Below are positions 25,801 through 36,550 of a stretch of 64,000 nucleotides of DNA, one piece after another; the stretch's first letter is position 1; each line of letters begins with the position of its first letter. Source of the DNA: Begonia masoniana (Eukaryota > Streptophyta > Magnoliopsida > Cucurbitales > Begoniaceae); contig CM039505.1 in assembly GCA_022432975.1 (NCBI GenBank), forward strand, positions 22,885,338 through 22,949,337. Direction: 5' to 3'. A program made the position numbers and the translations under genes. The notes beneath the pieces were generated by a model. That model made no database searches. It was not told where the DNA came from and was given only the letters and a program-made list of their open reading frames with translations.

Positions 25801-26703
25801 TGCATAAAATAGTCATGATGCATGTACATGGAAATTTTTAAATCATCAGGCTACAGAACAGAGCATCCTCCCAACATGAAAACTACCATTAAACTACATA
25901 TAACATAAGTACGAGACAGTAGCATAAATGGCCTCTAATCGTCATGTCAGTTACTATCTAGCATCCCTTGATGTAGGTTCCTAATGACCGAGAAACCTAT
26001 ACATTCACTTACCCTGGTTTCCTTAGCAACTTGATCTCTTCTCTTCGGACTTCTTCGCCTAAACATTTACATTGCAGTAGTTAAAACAAATCCTATTAGT
26101 TCTAATCACAGGTCATCCTAGGGTCTAATAGCTAAGTCATTCCCAAATCATAGTTTAATACTCTGTGCAGTCTGAAATCCAAAAAACTGAAATAGACAGA
26201 CTTGACTATCGATTACCCAGGGTTGGTTATTTTAAATGTTCAGAATCGATTCGGAATGATATTACGATCTCGGATTTTAAAACGTCCTTATTATTACACG
26301 GCCATTGAAGAATCCAGAACTTCAACACATAGCTGAAAACAGAGCTTAACGACTAATAGATAGCTACATTGCCAAACTCGTTACCTCGAGCACAAGTAGC
26401 GAGAAGTAGCAAGGACACCGATCGTCGAAGGAGAGATTTCCAGCTGACAGAGAGCGAGAGCTCGGGAGAGAAAATCGCCGAGAGTAATGACGGCTACAGT
26501 GAGGTTTAATGTAGGTTTTAACCCTTTCCATTTTCTTTAAATACCGGTCTCAATCCACTATTATTACAACTTTTCACTCAACCTAGTTTAAATCCACACG
26601 AAATTAATTAAGCTTGGCACAAAATTCTAAACCGTGAAGATTGAATATTCATGACCGTTAAAACAGTTAGGAAAGTCACCTGGTCGTCTTGTCGGGTGTT
26701 ACA
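22833..26703 (-). repeat. 5' LTR of family E with expanded array (left)
   Basis: 3871 bp, against 2379 bp in the right arm. Minus strand starts TGTAACACCCGACAAGACGA and ends GGTCGTGACA. The array at 23223-25471 has removed about 0.5 kb present in the right arm, including the hairpin/GTAGGTGA block. Sequence just outside the array (23085-23210) is also degraded relative to the right arm. Confidence 0.88.
23223..25471. repeat. 25-bp tandem array, 90 units (left 5' LTR)
   Basis: 2249 bp: 89 units of 25 bp plus one 24-bp unit lacking a G near 23370. The unit is the same as in the 15701-17575 array. The right-arm counterpart at 44454-44653 has eight units with several substitutions. Confidence 0.95.
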
Positions 26704-26708
26704 TCAAC

Positions 26709-28521
26709 CCAAAAAAGACTTAGCTAAACCCGGATCTAAGAGCATACACCAAACCTTCTCCATTAAAGTTATATTCATTCGTTTTACTACACCATTTTGC
26801 TGAGGAGTACCAAGATCTGTCAGATGCCTCAAAATTTATTCTGACCTGCAGAAAGAGTTGAACTCTTCCAAACTAAATTTCAATCCATTATCAGTGCGAA
26901 GATGTTTACTACTTTTCAATCATAGTTTTTTACTCCTTGAAGGTAAAGAATACATCACTCTTCTTCTTCAAAAGAATACCCATACAATTTTTTTTGAGAA
27001 ATCATCAATCAAAGTCAGAATACAATGTGCCTTCCATGAGAAGGCACTAGTGATGGTCCCCAGAGATCCAAGTGGATATAATATAATGTCCTTTTCGAAC
27101 TGTGAGTGGTTGTAGTGAATTTAACTCTATTTTATTTCCCAAAAATATAGTGCTCACAAAACTGCAATTTGTTGGTGCTTTTGACCATTCAAAATCCTCT
27201 TTTAATCAGCTCATTCATTTCATTTTCACTCATATGCCTAAGACGCACATGCAATAATATGGTAGATCTTCAGTTGACAATGACGTACCAACTACCACAT
27301 TCATTACAACTGTATAACCCTACAGAATATAAATTTTCTAACATTCTCTACCTTTCATCATGATGAGAGAACCACGACTGGTCCTTACAACTCCACCTTC
27401 AACGATGTACCTGTACCATTTCAAATCAAGAGTACACGACGAGATCATATTTCTTTTTAAATTGGGAACATGTCGCACATAACCAAGTGTTCTGACAACT
27501 CCATTATCCATTTTGATTCTGACCAAACCAATCCTAGCTATCTTGCACGATGCATTATTTCCCATCAATACGGCACCCTTTGACACAGGCTCATACGTTG
27601 AAAATCAATCTCGATTGAGACACAAATGAAATGTGCAGGCTGAATCAAGAATCCACTCCCTCGAATAACCTTGAGTTTCCATCAGATACTACAAGAAGAT
27701 CTCCCTCTTCTTCACTCTGATTTTCTTCTGTGACGACAGCTTCACCAAACTTCTCTGGTTGTTTTCCTTTCTATCCATGCTATTCTTTTCTCTTGTTATG
27801 CAGCTTATAACACTCAGACTTTATATGCCTTTTTTTTTAGAGAAAAAAACATACTTTGTTTTTATTCCTGGACTTCAAATGGCCCTTTGAACCTTTTCTA
27901 CATTGTTGCCTTATCAGACCTTTCAGTTGCTCTTCCTTGAATAACTAGACCCTATCCTTGAGTTCCAGACCCAACTACAAAGTGTTTCATCATCTCTTTA
28001 GAAGCAAGGCGTCATAGACTTCCTTCAGAATTAACGTGTCACGATATATAGTTTAGCTTCACGAAAGCTACTATACGAAGCTAGTAGTGAGCATAATATG
28101 ATCAATCACAGATCCACTTCATCATATTTGGATCCTATAATTTCTAATCAAAACTATCTCCTTGAACGTAATCACGTGTTCTTCCATAAAAATAAAAAAA
28201 ACTTCTACCAACTATAGAGTACAAACGCTACTTTGGGTGTAGCTTACCGCGTCAGATTTTTTGAGTAGGCATGATTCCTTGAGCTTTACTCATATATTTG
28301 TAGCAGATTCTTCCTTTAAAAACATCCTACAAAATACTATTTGATAAATGCAATGAATTAAAGACAGTTTTTTTTACCTGTCAAAAGTTTCTCCTCCTTA
28401 TTCAAAAACGCATGCATTTTATCGAGAGTAGCAATATGCTGTACAATTCCATCAGAGCGAGCAGATCTCTTATTTTGACCTGCCACAATTGAAATATCAT
28501 ATTCCGATCTGAAGACGCCAT
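26709..28521 (-). pseudogene. Copia Gag, protease and integrase core, fragment (left)
   Basis: Minus strand from the ATG at 28519-28521. The Gag start reads NMIFQLWQVKIRDLLALM. Further on are a protease-like LDSACTFHLC, the pre-integrase segment (KGAVLMGNNASCKIARIG, GVVRTLGYVRHVPNLKRN), and integrase core pieces (TLIDDFSKKIVW, LRTDNGL). Several stops and frameshifts are present. The piece ends where the chromovirus is inserted, and the frame resumes at 15353 on the other side. Confidence 0.8.
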
Positions 28522-29012
28522 CTCAGAAATAATTTTACAATATTATCCCAAAATTTATCTTAGCCAAAATAAATATTTGAACCAATGAAATCTCCATAAA
28601 TCAGGATATTTCCAAATGAATAATTCAAATGTCAATTTCCCAATTAATTTATAATCAAATTTGTCAACTATTCCAAAAATCAATATCCTATCGTCTCATT
28701 TTGTTTCATTCTTCCGAGCATTAGAAGCCTCTAAAAAACATACAATCTTTACATTCCTTGTTTTGATCACACAAAAGACATACGTTAGAAATCACAGATT
28801 TCTGAACCAACAGTGGACACTGAATCAATCGGTTACTGGCAGAATGCGGACTCTGCCGCACAATTAGCAAAACGTGCTCGGTGACTCTTTATGATTGGAG
28901 AAAATCTGCGATGGAGACTGACAACGGTGAAGCAGGAACAGCGACAGAGAGACTAGAAACGCCGCGCGAACTCGGCGTTCTGAACAGAGGATCGAGCGGT
29001 TGCTTCTGCGTG
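28522..29012. other. Unassigned interval between copia gag and family C LTR
   Basis: About 490 bp, partly AT-rich and partly GC-rich toward 29012. It includes an imperfect dyad GGCAGAATGCGGACTCTGCC (about 28842-28861) that resembles the CAGAAT/ATTCTG hairpins inside the LTRs. It could be copia 5' LTR/leader or older host sequence. No gene recognised. Confidence 0.4.
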
Positions 29013-29925
29013 TGTAACGCCCGGGAATTTTTAAAAAGGAAAAATTGGAGAGCAATAAAAGAATAATAAAATAATTGTTTTAAGTAATTTAAAAGAAAAG
29101 TGAATAAGTTTGGATAACCTAATTGGTTAATAATTTAGATCTCGGGCATGTCCTGTGAAATTAAGCCGTGGATTATAATAAGAACGAGATTAACGAAAGT
29201 CGAAAATGGTCGGAAACATGGAGGGCAAAATGGTAAATGAGGAATTCGATTAATTAATGGTTAGTTTTATAGTTATTATGATTATTATTATTATATTAGT
29301 ATTATTATTATAAAAACAAAAACAATAAAAAACAACAGAATTCTATTCTGTTGTTCGTCGCAACACCGAGCACCGAGCGCGGGGGTGAGAGGGAGACGAT
29401 CGGGCGCCGGCGCGTTTCACCGACGAACACCGGCCCTCTCCGGACCAGTCGCCGGTTGCGAGGAGATCTGGCTGTCTCCGCGCCATACCGACGGGATGGC
29501 TCGGTGTTCTCTCTGTTTTGGTTCGGTTTTTGCCCTGTTTAGGGTTGGGCAATGGACGTGGGTAGGAGCTCGATAGCTCGATCAACGGCGTTTTCGGTCC
29601 CTTTCCGGCGTGGGTTTGACAACCCTGGGCCGGCTAGTGCTTGGACGTGGAATGCCAATTTGGGCAAAAAATCAGTGAAGCCGATTGGATTCGGTTTTGG
29701 TGAGTGTAGCTTCGTATTTTTGGTTAGATATTGCTAATTGAGTGTATGTGGACGATGGTGAAGAAAGAATTGAGGAGAATGATTGAAAAATCGGAATGAG
29801 GGATTTTCGGGGGTTAGGGGCAGATCGGGTTTTGCCCTTTTTGACCTAGTTCCGGTTAGTTTGTTTTAAAAAATTCCTTTTGGCAGATTAAAATAGGTTA
29901 TTAGAGGAGTACGTGGCCGGTTACA
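29013..29925 (+). repeat. 5' LTR of family C, internally deleted (left)
   Basis: Starts TGTAACGCCCGGGAATTT and matches the start of the complete right-arm LTR (37893-40381, opposite strand). About 1.56 kb is missing: ACGTGGCCG jumps directly to GTTACA at 29920. The GGGCAAAATGGTAAAT promoter-like block lies near 29224-29240 and a CT-poor, GC-rich leader follows. Confidence 0.85.
29331..29355. repeat. Perfect 11-bp hairpin in family C LTR
   Basis: AACAACAGAAT, loop TCT, ATTCTGTTGTT. The right arm carries the same element degraded at about 40028-40052. Family D has a hairpin with the same CAGAAT/ATTCTG centre at 33081-33106. Confidence 0.85.
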
Positions 29926-29927
29926 AT

Positions 29928-29940
29928 AGGTATCAGAGCC
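29928..29940 (+). promoter_or_regulatory. Primer-binding site (family C, left)
   Basis: GGTATCAGAGCCC two bases after the LTR end. The right arm has the fuller TGGTATCAGAGCCCCTGG. This matches the plant initiator-Met type. Confidence 0.75.
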
Positions 29941-30088
29941 CCCGGTTTTAAAATCGGTTCTGTAGACTGCTCGACTACACAGCCACTACGCGGACATTCT
30001 TCATCAACTGTAAGTATGTTTATAACTTATTATGGTTTCTATTTCTTAGAGTATTTTGTTTTAACTTTGGTATAGGAATTTTATAAAT

Positions 30089-30516
30089 ATGGTGCGTCGA
30101 GGAAATGACCGAGATGACCGAGACGATACGATAGGTCACCTTAAGGGTTTATTGCCCAACAATCTCGACATCTTGACCAACAGGCCCAACATATAGAGAG
30201 CCAGACTCGTCAAACTGGAAGGACACTAATAAATCGAGAGGGCTCTAGAACCCAAGTGGAGCTTGCTCCCAATAACCATGGCACGAAGAGGACGAGCAAG
30301 GGAGAAATTGAACGAAGCTGACGAAAGCGCGTACGAAGACCTCAGCATAAGCCTCGATGCCCAAAGTGTAAGAAGATACATTACGGTGTGTGTAGATTGG
30401 GTACAGACCAGTGCTATAGATGCGGGGAGATGGACCACTATGCCTTAAATTGCTCGAGGAAGGCTACTAACCAAAAGAAAGAAGTTACACCAAGGACATT
30501 TGCCCCGATTGGAGAT
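30089..30516 (+). pseudogene. gag: Family C Gag, N-terminal part (left), frameshifted and split
   Basis: Starts ATG at 30089 with MVRRGNDRDDRDDTIGHL, then loses one base relative to the right arm (AAGGGTTTATT against AAGGAGTTTATT), shifting the frame. A nucleocapsid knuckle equivalent to CYRCGEMDHYALNC is still recognisable out of frame. The gene is interrupted at about 30517 by the family D LTR; the remaining matching sequence resumes at 33338. Confidence 0.75.
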
Positions 30517-31494
30517 CTGGCTTGTACGGATTTCTGATATAATATATTTTATTGATATTTTAATAGAATGTGACATTTTTGGTAAATATGTCAAATCAAG
30601 TCCGTTTTACGAAAAGAAAGCGTCATTACGATCCTGACAACTAATTGGAATTTTAAGGAAATTATGGGAATTTTCGGTGATTAACCGCTATATTCCGAGT
30701 AATTACCTCTATGGTAATATAAATGACGTTTTAGTAAAAATAACAAATGGGGTCCAAATGGAGAACGGACAGTTTTGATAAAGCCCTGACGACGAATATG
30801 AGTTATTGGCAAAATATGGAATTTTCGAGAATCCAGATCGTTGGACGATTAACGAAACGAAGGACGAAACAAATAGAATTAAGTAAGAAGGGCAAAATGG
30901 TAATTTGCAAAATAATTATATTAAAACATCACAAATTCCTTCATTTCCCCTCACTTCTCTCTTTCTCTCCTTTTCTTCTCGGCTACCCACGAACAGAGAG
31001 CAATTTCTCTCTCGGCCGCCGGCGTGTTTCCTCCGTTCCGACTCCGTTCAAGCTCTGTTTCTCCTCCGTCCTTCACGTTTTCTTCCTCTCTCGCTACCCT
31101 CGGTATGTAGCTTTAGTCTTCGGTCGTTTATTTCGAGTTTTGGTTCGATTTAGGGTTAGGGTTTAAATTAGGTTTTCCGTTAAAAACGCGATTTAGGCTT
31201 CGTAATTAATAGGTTAGCTATGATTAAGTATGTATTGAACGTATTTGACGTTATCGGACGAAGATAAATCGTTTGTGAAAAAGTTTAAAAATCCGAGAAT
31301 TTTAGGGTTTTCGGAAAAAGTTCGATTGCTCGATGAATTAGCTTAATAATCGAATTAAAGCATTAGGAAATATCTTTAGTTAAGGTTTTTGTTAATTTGG
31401 ACGTTTAATAGCTTAATTCGGTTTTAACGGCAAATATCGTGTTTTACCTCAGACACGCGACTCCAGTGGACGAAGCTTGAGATCCAGCGCGCTC

Positions 31495-31536
31495 AAGGTA
31501 AGTTCTCGTGATTTGCTTGACCGAAAGGTCTACACC
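31495..31536 (+). promoter_or_regulatory. Donor-like GGTAAGT / GGTCTACACC block (family D)
   Basis: AAGGTAAGTTCTCGTGATTT followed by AAAGGTCTACACC. Close to the family C version, which has GTAAGTTCTCGTGATC and TTGGCCTACACC. Confidence 0.6.
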
Positions 31537-31930
31537 ATACTCGTCGTTGTATCAAGGATCCTTGAGGGTTCCTTGGTTTACGTTGTTTAGGTTGGGTAGA
31601 AGGTTAGTTGGTTATAGGTTATGTTGTATTGTCTTATTGATATGTATGTTGTTTGTTTACTTTCCGCTGAATTAACTGTTCATGCATCACGTATTTCAAA
31701 TGGCATAGAAAATGAATTTCCGCACGTGTTTTAAGGAAAGAAATGAACCTCTGTAATTAATGTACGTAATCTGTATCTGTATCTGGTTACGCAAGGTGGG
31801 GCTCAGGCATGGCTGTAGGGTTTGTGAGCATGTACCCCCCTCCTCTAGGTGGAAAGTGGTAGTTCGACCGCGGAATGTATCCTTTCCATTTAGAGGGCTA
31901 AGATCTCGGTAACAATCTGTCTGTGACGTA

Positions 31931-32335
31931 ATGAAAATGAATCGGTAATCTGTAATCTGAATCTGTATCTGTTTCTGTATCTGAAAGGAATGAAAATGAA
32001 TCTGTAATCTGAATCTGTATCTGTTTCTGTATCTGAAAGGAATGAAAATGAATCTGTAATCTGAATCTGTATCTGTTTCTGTATCTGAAAGGAATGAAAA
32101 TGTATCTGAATATGAATCTGTATCTGTTTCTGTATCTGAAAGGAATGAAAATGTATCTGAATATGAATCTGTATCTGTTTCTGTATCTGAAGAATTGAAA
32201 ATGAATCTGTAATCTGAATCTGTATCTGTTTTCTGTATCTGAAAGGAATGAAAATGAATCTGTAATCTGAATCTGTATCTGTTTCTGTATCTGAAAGGAA
32301 TGAAAATGTATCTGAATATGAATCTGTAATCTGCA
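31931..32335. repeat. About 52-bp tandem repeats (family D)
   Basis: Seven to eight imperfect units built from ATGAAAATGAATCTGTAAT and ATCTGTTTCTGTATCTGAAA. Three overlapping open frames on the minus strand here are artefacts of the repeat. Confidence 0.85.
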
Positions 32336-32385
32336 CGTTTTATGAATGGCATACGCACGCATGCATCTGCATTTACGTAGCTTAC

Positions 32386-32475
32386 TGAGATTTCAATATC
32401 TCATATGTGTCTGTATGGTGTAGGTGACGTTCTAGGTTACGTCGACCCAGGTGAGGATGATATTCCTCCTCCTGA
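32386..32475 (+). promoter_or_regulatory. Conserved hairpin plus GTGTAGGTGA block (family D)
   Basis: TGAGAT, loop, ATCTCA (32386-32403); 13-14 nt later GGTGTAGGTGA, then CCAGGTGAGGA and TCCTCCTCCTGATGTAGGAG. The stem differs from families B and C (TGAGC/GCTCA) but still pairs fully. Confidence 0.7.
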
Positions 32476-32872
32476 TGTAGGAGCAGCTGATGGATGATGC
32501 TCGTGGGAGTGCGCTGGGCAGTCGAGGCGCTTTTGACCCGTGGGGGATCGTCTGTGTATGTATTCTGGGGGTTTTTGAGACATTTTGGATTGATGATAAA
32601 CTGTATAGAACATATTAGGATGTTTGGTCTGGTAGTTGATAGGTTATTTTGATGTTTGAAAACGTTTTGAAATGAATTTTGGTAAAGGCTCGGTATTGAA
32701 GGATACTCAGTTTTTAGATATAACCACGCGATTTGTTTCTTAAGATTAATCCGGTTAAAAGTGTGTATAGAGCGTATTTTGTGATCTGTGTGTAAGAATG
32801 GAAGAATGTGGAATTCTGCTCTTTGGAATCACGTTCCAGAGAGGTGAAAATGTTAGAGTACAAGGTTGATTG

Positions 32873-32902
32873 CTCTCTGGAAATCTCAAAATTTCCAGAG
32901 AG
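32873..32902. repeat. Perfect 12-bp hairpin (family D)
   Basis: CTCTCTGGAAAT, loop CTCAAA, ATTTCCAGAGAG. It introduces the GTCGCTGC dyad cluster. Confidence 0.9.
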
Positions 32903-32904
32903 TG

Positions 32905-33065
32905 ATGTCGCTGCTGAGTGCAGCGATGTCGCTGCACACTGCGCAGCGACTGGTCGCTGCACACCCAGCAGCGACCAGCGTCTGGTCGCTGCTTGTGTGC
33001 AGCGACTGGGCGCTGCACACATTGCAGCGACCAGCGCCTGGTCGCTGCACAGGGCAGCGACCACG
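32905..33065. repeat. GCAGCGAC/GTCGCTGC dyad cluster (family D)
   Basis: At least five GTCGCTGC and about seven GCAGCGAC copies alternate, so many pairings could fold into GC-rich stem-loops. Overlapping open frames on both strands here follow from the repeat and are not genes. Confidence 0.9.
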
Positions 33066-33080
33066 CGCTACTGCCTTATC

Positions 33081-33106
33081 GAGGGCAGAATTCCGATTCT
33101 GCCCTC
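33081..33106. repeat. Perfect 11-bp hairpin (family D)
   Basis: GAGGGCAGAAT, loop TCCG, ATTCTGCCCTC, about 230 bp before the LTR end. Confidence 0.9.
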
Positions 33107-33337
33107 CCTTCTTCTCATTTGTTTAAAAGTTTTTAATAAATGTTTTTAAGTTTTAATTATTTATTAAAGGTATGTTTTAAATGCTTTTAAAGTTCAGTTC
33201 TAATTCCGATTTCAGTTCCGATTTCAACCTCAGTTTAGATTACACAGTAAGTTTTATTTAAAGAATAGAAAAGTAAAAAAAAATTATAAAATGAAAAATT
33301 TATACGGGTAAGTGGGTACGGACATAGGGGTGTTACA

Positions 33338-35963
33338 GAAGACTATCCAACCGTCAATTGATTCAGGTAGAAATTTATCTTCACGGTTAATGGAGTGAAG
33401 AACAATAGAATAAAAAAAAATATAGTTGAAGAAATGGTTTAATGGTAATACTTGTACGATAGATAAAAGTATGCTGGAGAATAGAGAGGTGGGAGAAGAT
33501 AGCAGGTAGGTAAGAATGGATTCCTAGGCGAACCTTGACGAGAATACGGTAGGTTAAATATATTGGATGAAATGTGCCTTATAGCAAAGGAGTTATGTAC
33601 TAATAGGATTAGCCTTACTTAACCATAAAAAGGTCCGCGCTTAGAATTTGGTTACCCTTACAGGGGACAATCTATGGGATACAACGTTTAAACAAATAGA
33701 AACTGAATTTTTGTCGATGAACATTGAGGTTTTAAAATGTGACGAATCATAGAGGGGTTTGAAACTTAGATGTTTTGAAACTTAGGTATAAACATATCGA
33801 AGGATGCTCTGAATTGCAAAGGTGTAAATAGTGCGCATAAGCAGATAAAAATTATAGTTGAGCCTTGTAGATCGTAGAGCTATGCGAAGCTTGAAATACC
33901 TAGGTGAATAGGTGAAAACGATATTCAAGAATTGAAGTTTAGATTTAATTATTGAGGGGATAAACAATGAAAGGTTAAAAACATACGAAAGGTAATACTC
34001 ATGATACAAGTTTGACCGATCTTTAGGAGATAAGTATCGACTGGAAAGACTAATCAATTAAGGGCAATTGTTAATTCACGGAAAGATTACGGCCGACATA
34101 CTATAGAGGGAGACCTAGTGAAGTTAAGGGCGATCAAGGAGTAGTAAACACGTCAGACGATTAGTGTTGCTTGATTAGATTATGAAGCAAAAGATATAGA
34201 AGTTAGGTTGTGAATCTATAGTTGGTACGATTTAAGTTAGGAGCCACAAACATGAGGCCACCTCCAGGATGAAGGTAGAAGCATTAGTGTTTGAGGAACT
34301 AGGAAGGTTATCATTAAAGAAGAGGTGTTTCAAATTATTGGAGAATAAAAATGGTAGGATTTGAGGACTTAACGAGAATTGGAATAAAGGCGTAAACTTA
34401 TCTGCAACAAGTTTGCAAACAAAAAGACTGTTAGATAAGTCATTGTACAGAAGCCAAGTGGAATAAGTAGAACCTGACTAAGGGGAACAAAAGGATGTAG
34501 ACCATCGGGTGACTTGAGAGAAGTCCATGTGCGACATTTGAGTTAAATAAAGGGGAGTTTGGATTACAAGCTGGATGAGGTTAGGAATCCTTGAACGGAA
34601 GTCAACCCAAAAGACATTGGAAGTTGATGTTATTTCAAGAATTGAGGATAGGAGACAATCTTTAGTAGAGACCAATTAGTAAGTTAGAGTGAGTTTAACG
34701 TTTTGGGTGACTAAATGCAAACCAACACGATCTCGAGACGTTAAGTGTCGAGTACCAATTAGGAAAGTAACGAGTAATTGATTTTGAACTTTGAGTAAAA
34801 GATAAGAGATAAGTAGTAAGTCTAAAGTGATGCAGTTCGAGTTAAACACCGTAACCGGTGACTTACCTCCAAGATGGAAGTAGGAACTTTAGTGTTTAAA
34901 GGACCCGAGAGATAGATCGTAATGAAGTGCCATTCCAGATTTTTGGGAAAAGAATTGACTGGAGAGTTTAGGTGATGACTAATTAAATGGAACTCGAAGT
35001 GTGTATGAGTGATCGAACGATAGAGCGTGAAGCTGGAAAAGTTTAGAACTTTGGGGATGTAGAAATAGTCATTACTCAATAGGTGGTCAAAGCCATAGAT
35101 CAGTCAAAATATTAGCGCCTAAGTAGTAATTGAGGAAATCTGGAGAATGAGATCAAATTTGGTGAGTTAGAAAGTTTGGCCTATAAGGGATTAAGTGAAG
35201 GCGATTCATGTGAGAATTTAAGGAAGTGAACTCGACCACTTTGGTATTTCCCTGGAGACTTGAGAATTGATAGGGCTTGTGGTATGAGCCATGACATGCT
35301 TGGTCCCATTAAAGGTAATGGATGCTTCTAAGTTTTTGGGAGAATAGAAGGACAAGATTAGAGGATTTTAGAAGATTAGGATCAAGATTGTAAATCTATT
35401 TACAACAAGTTTGCTAACAAGAAAATTGTTAGACAAATTATTGTGAAGAAGACAAGTAGAATATTTAGAACCTGATTAGCAGGAATGAAAAATAGTGGGC
35501 TAGATCGTAACTTCGAGGAAGTCCTGTGGGATATTAAGAATAAGTATAGGGCAGTGTTTAATTAATGAAGGGTTTAGCTAGGAAGTTCAGTTCGAATGTT
35601 AGAGTCGTGCGAGTTGAGGGATAGTGGATTATCAGATGAAGAAAGCAAGATCTTGCCTGAAAAACAGTTAAGTGTATTGGGAATAAGACTAAGTTAGGAA
35701 CTTTCATTGGCTCGACCCGTTATGTACCGAAGTCGACGCCAAAGCTTTTGTAAATAGTTAAGGTTAAGATAGAATTGCACAAAGAATATGCAAGTGAGCT
35801 TTGATGTGTGAATAGATCATGAAGTTAGTAAAGTTTTGGTCGGATGAGCAATCTACGATCAGGCCTTAGTGTCATATAATTGAAGAAGCTTTGAGGAGTT
35901 AGAAACCGAATGAACTTAGCTCGAAGTTAAGTTAGAGGAAATTCGAGGTTTTAAGTGACAAAG
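33338..35963 (+). other. Family C interior after gag, non-coding
   Basis: Purine-rich, stop-dense sequence with no supported protein. Positions 33338-33969 match the right arm; 33970-35963 is single-copy in this window. A degenerate duplication of roughly 240 bp (about 34345-34590 and 35336-35580) is visible, each copy holding CAACAAGTTTGC(A/T)AACAA. The same motif lies in the family A interior. Confidence 0.55.
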
Positions 35964-36550
35964 TGTAACGCCCCGAACCCGCCCCGGCTCGGTTCGTCAC
36001 ATTGCAAACCCAACCCGCGTTTAAAACGACATAAAAAAATTTCGATAATTTTTCGACTCAGTTTTCGGACGTGCCCAAAGTACGTTTACAATACGTCGTA
36101 AAATATCGGGTGAAAATAATTTGGAAATAGGAAAATTTTAAAAAGAATTTAAAATAAAACGGACGGCATAACGCCTAAATTCGATAAACCAAAACCTGCA
36201 ATTAAAACCAGGAAACCAGGAATCAAAAATAGTGTCAAACCACAAACACCTTACAACCATTATCCATCAACACAAACTCGCACCCGTCAAAAACAGTACG
36301 AAACATTACAAATGCAATGTACCAAAAATGTACCAAAACCTTTCCCAATTTTGACCAGTTCACTTGGAGAAGAATCAAACCCAGTTTGGAAGCAGATTTT
36401 CGCATTCTCAAAAGAAAGATTGCATCAAATTTACTCGAAGTTCAGTGAAGGACAGGGACGTGGGAAGATGATTTCGTAGGTAGAGTTTCTTTTCGATCTC
36501 TCCGAAGTTCTCTTTCGAGTTCCCCGACAGTCCCCTTGGCGCCTCATGTA
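35964..36550 (-). repeat. Truncated LTR start at contig end (family A-related)
   Basis: Begins TGTAACGCCCCGAACCC (plus strand) and then shows CGACTCAGTTTTCGG, TACGTCGTAAAATATCGGGT and TTTGGAAATAGG, which echo the U5 end of family A in the same order. It runs into the N gap, so its other end is unknown. Sense is inferred as minus. Confidence 0.55.

Larger units (their letters stand above)
15359..26703 (-). mobile_element. Ty3/gypsy chromovirus, Tekay/Del type (family E, left arm)
   Basis: Outer ends TGTCCCGACC and GGGTGTTACA (plus strand) are flanked by TCAAC duplications (15354-15358 and 26704-26708) inside the copia integrase. In minus-strand order: 5' LTR 26703-22833, primer site 22828-22817, gag-pol 22667 to about 18260, then a 5'-truncated 3' LTR 18259-15359. 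The integrase is followed by a chromodomain-like tail, which marks the chromovirus lineage. The element is 11.3 kb here but 8.6 kb in the right arm, mainly because both LTRs hold large 25-bp arrays. Confidence 0.92.
10907..28521 (-). mobile_element. Decayed Ty1/copia element, nested by two insertions
   Basis: A single copia polyprotein frame, TNT1-94-like in wording, can be followed on the minus strand in three pieces: 26704-28521 (gag, protease, integrase core), 13944-15358 (integrase C-terminal part, reverse transcriptase) and about 10920-11609 (end of reverse transcriptase, RNase H). The gaps are exactly filled by the chromovirus at 15359-26703 and the solo LTR at 11610-13943, each with a 5-bp target duplication. 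The 5' LTR and primer site were not recognised. Confidence 0.8.
30517..33337 (+). mobile_element. Solo LTR, family D (left arm only)
   Basis: About 2.82 kb inserted in the family C gag and absent from the right arm, where the empty site is continuous near 37285-37300. Sense is plus: it ends GGGGTGTTACA. The start near 30517 (CTGGCTTGTACGGATTT) resembles the family B start but lacks the first bases, and no target duplication is seen. Contents in order: dyad box about 30598-30615, GGGCAAAATGGTAATTTGC (30888-30907), CT-rich leader 30935-31100, TTAGGGTTAGGG (about 31149-31162), donor-like block 31495-31536, about 52-bp repeats 31931-32335, hairpin block 32386-32475, GTCGCTGC dyads 32905-33065, hairpin 33081-33106. 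Confidence 0.8.
5345..33969. repeat. Left arm of giant inverted repeat
   Basis: This stretch is matched in reverse order and orientation by 36651-61618: family A LTR, terminal-exon candidate, copia pieces, solo LTR B, chromovirus E, family C LTR and family C gag all recur as mirror images. Left-only sequence includes the family D LTR (30517-33337), the expanded 25-bp arrays, and the 2.58-kb spacer 33970-36550. See the first finding for the assembly-artefact explanation. Confidence 0.9.

Noticed and set aside
31696..32362. Three long overlapping open frames on the minus strand
   Set aside because: All read through the 52-bp repeats of the family D LTR in different frames. The low-complexity peptides reflect the repeat.
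32714..33149. Several open frames on both strands
   Set aside because: They overlie the GCAGCGAC dyad cluster, which lacks stops in several frames.
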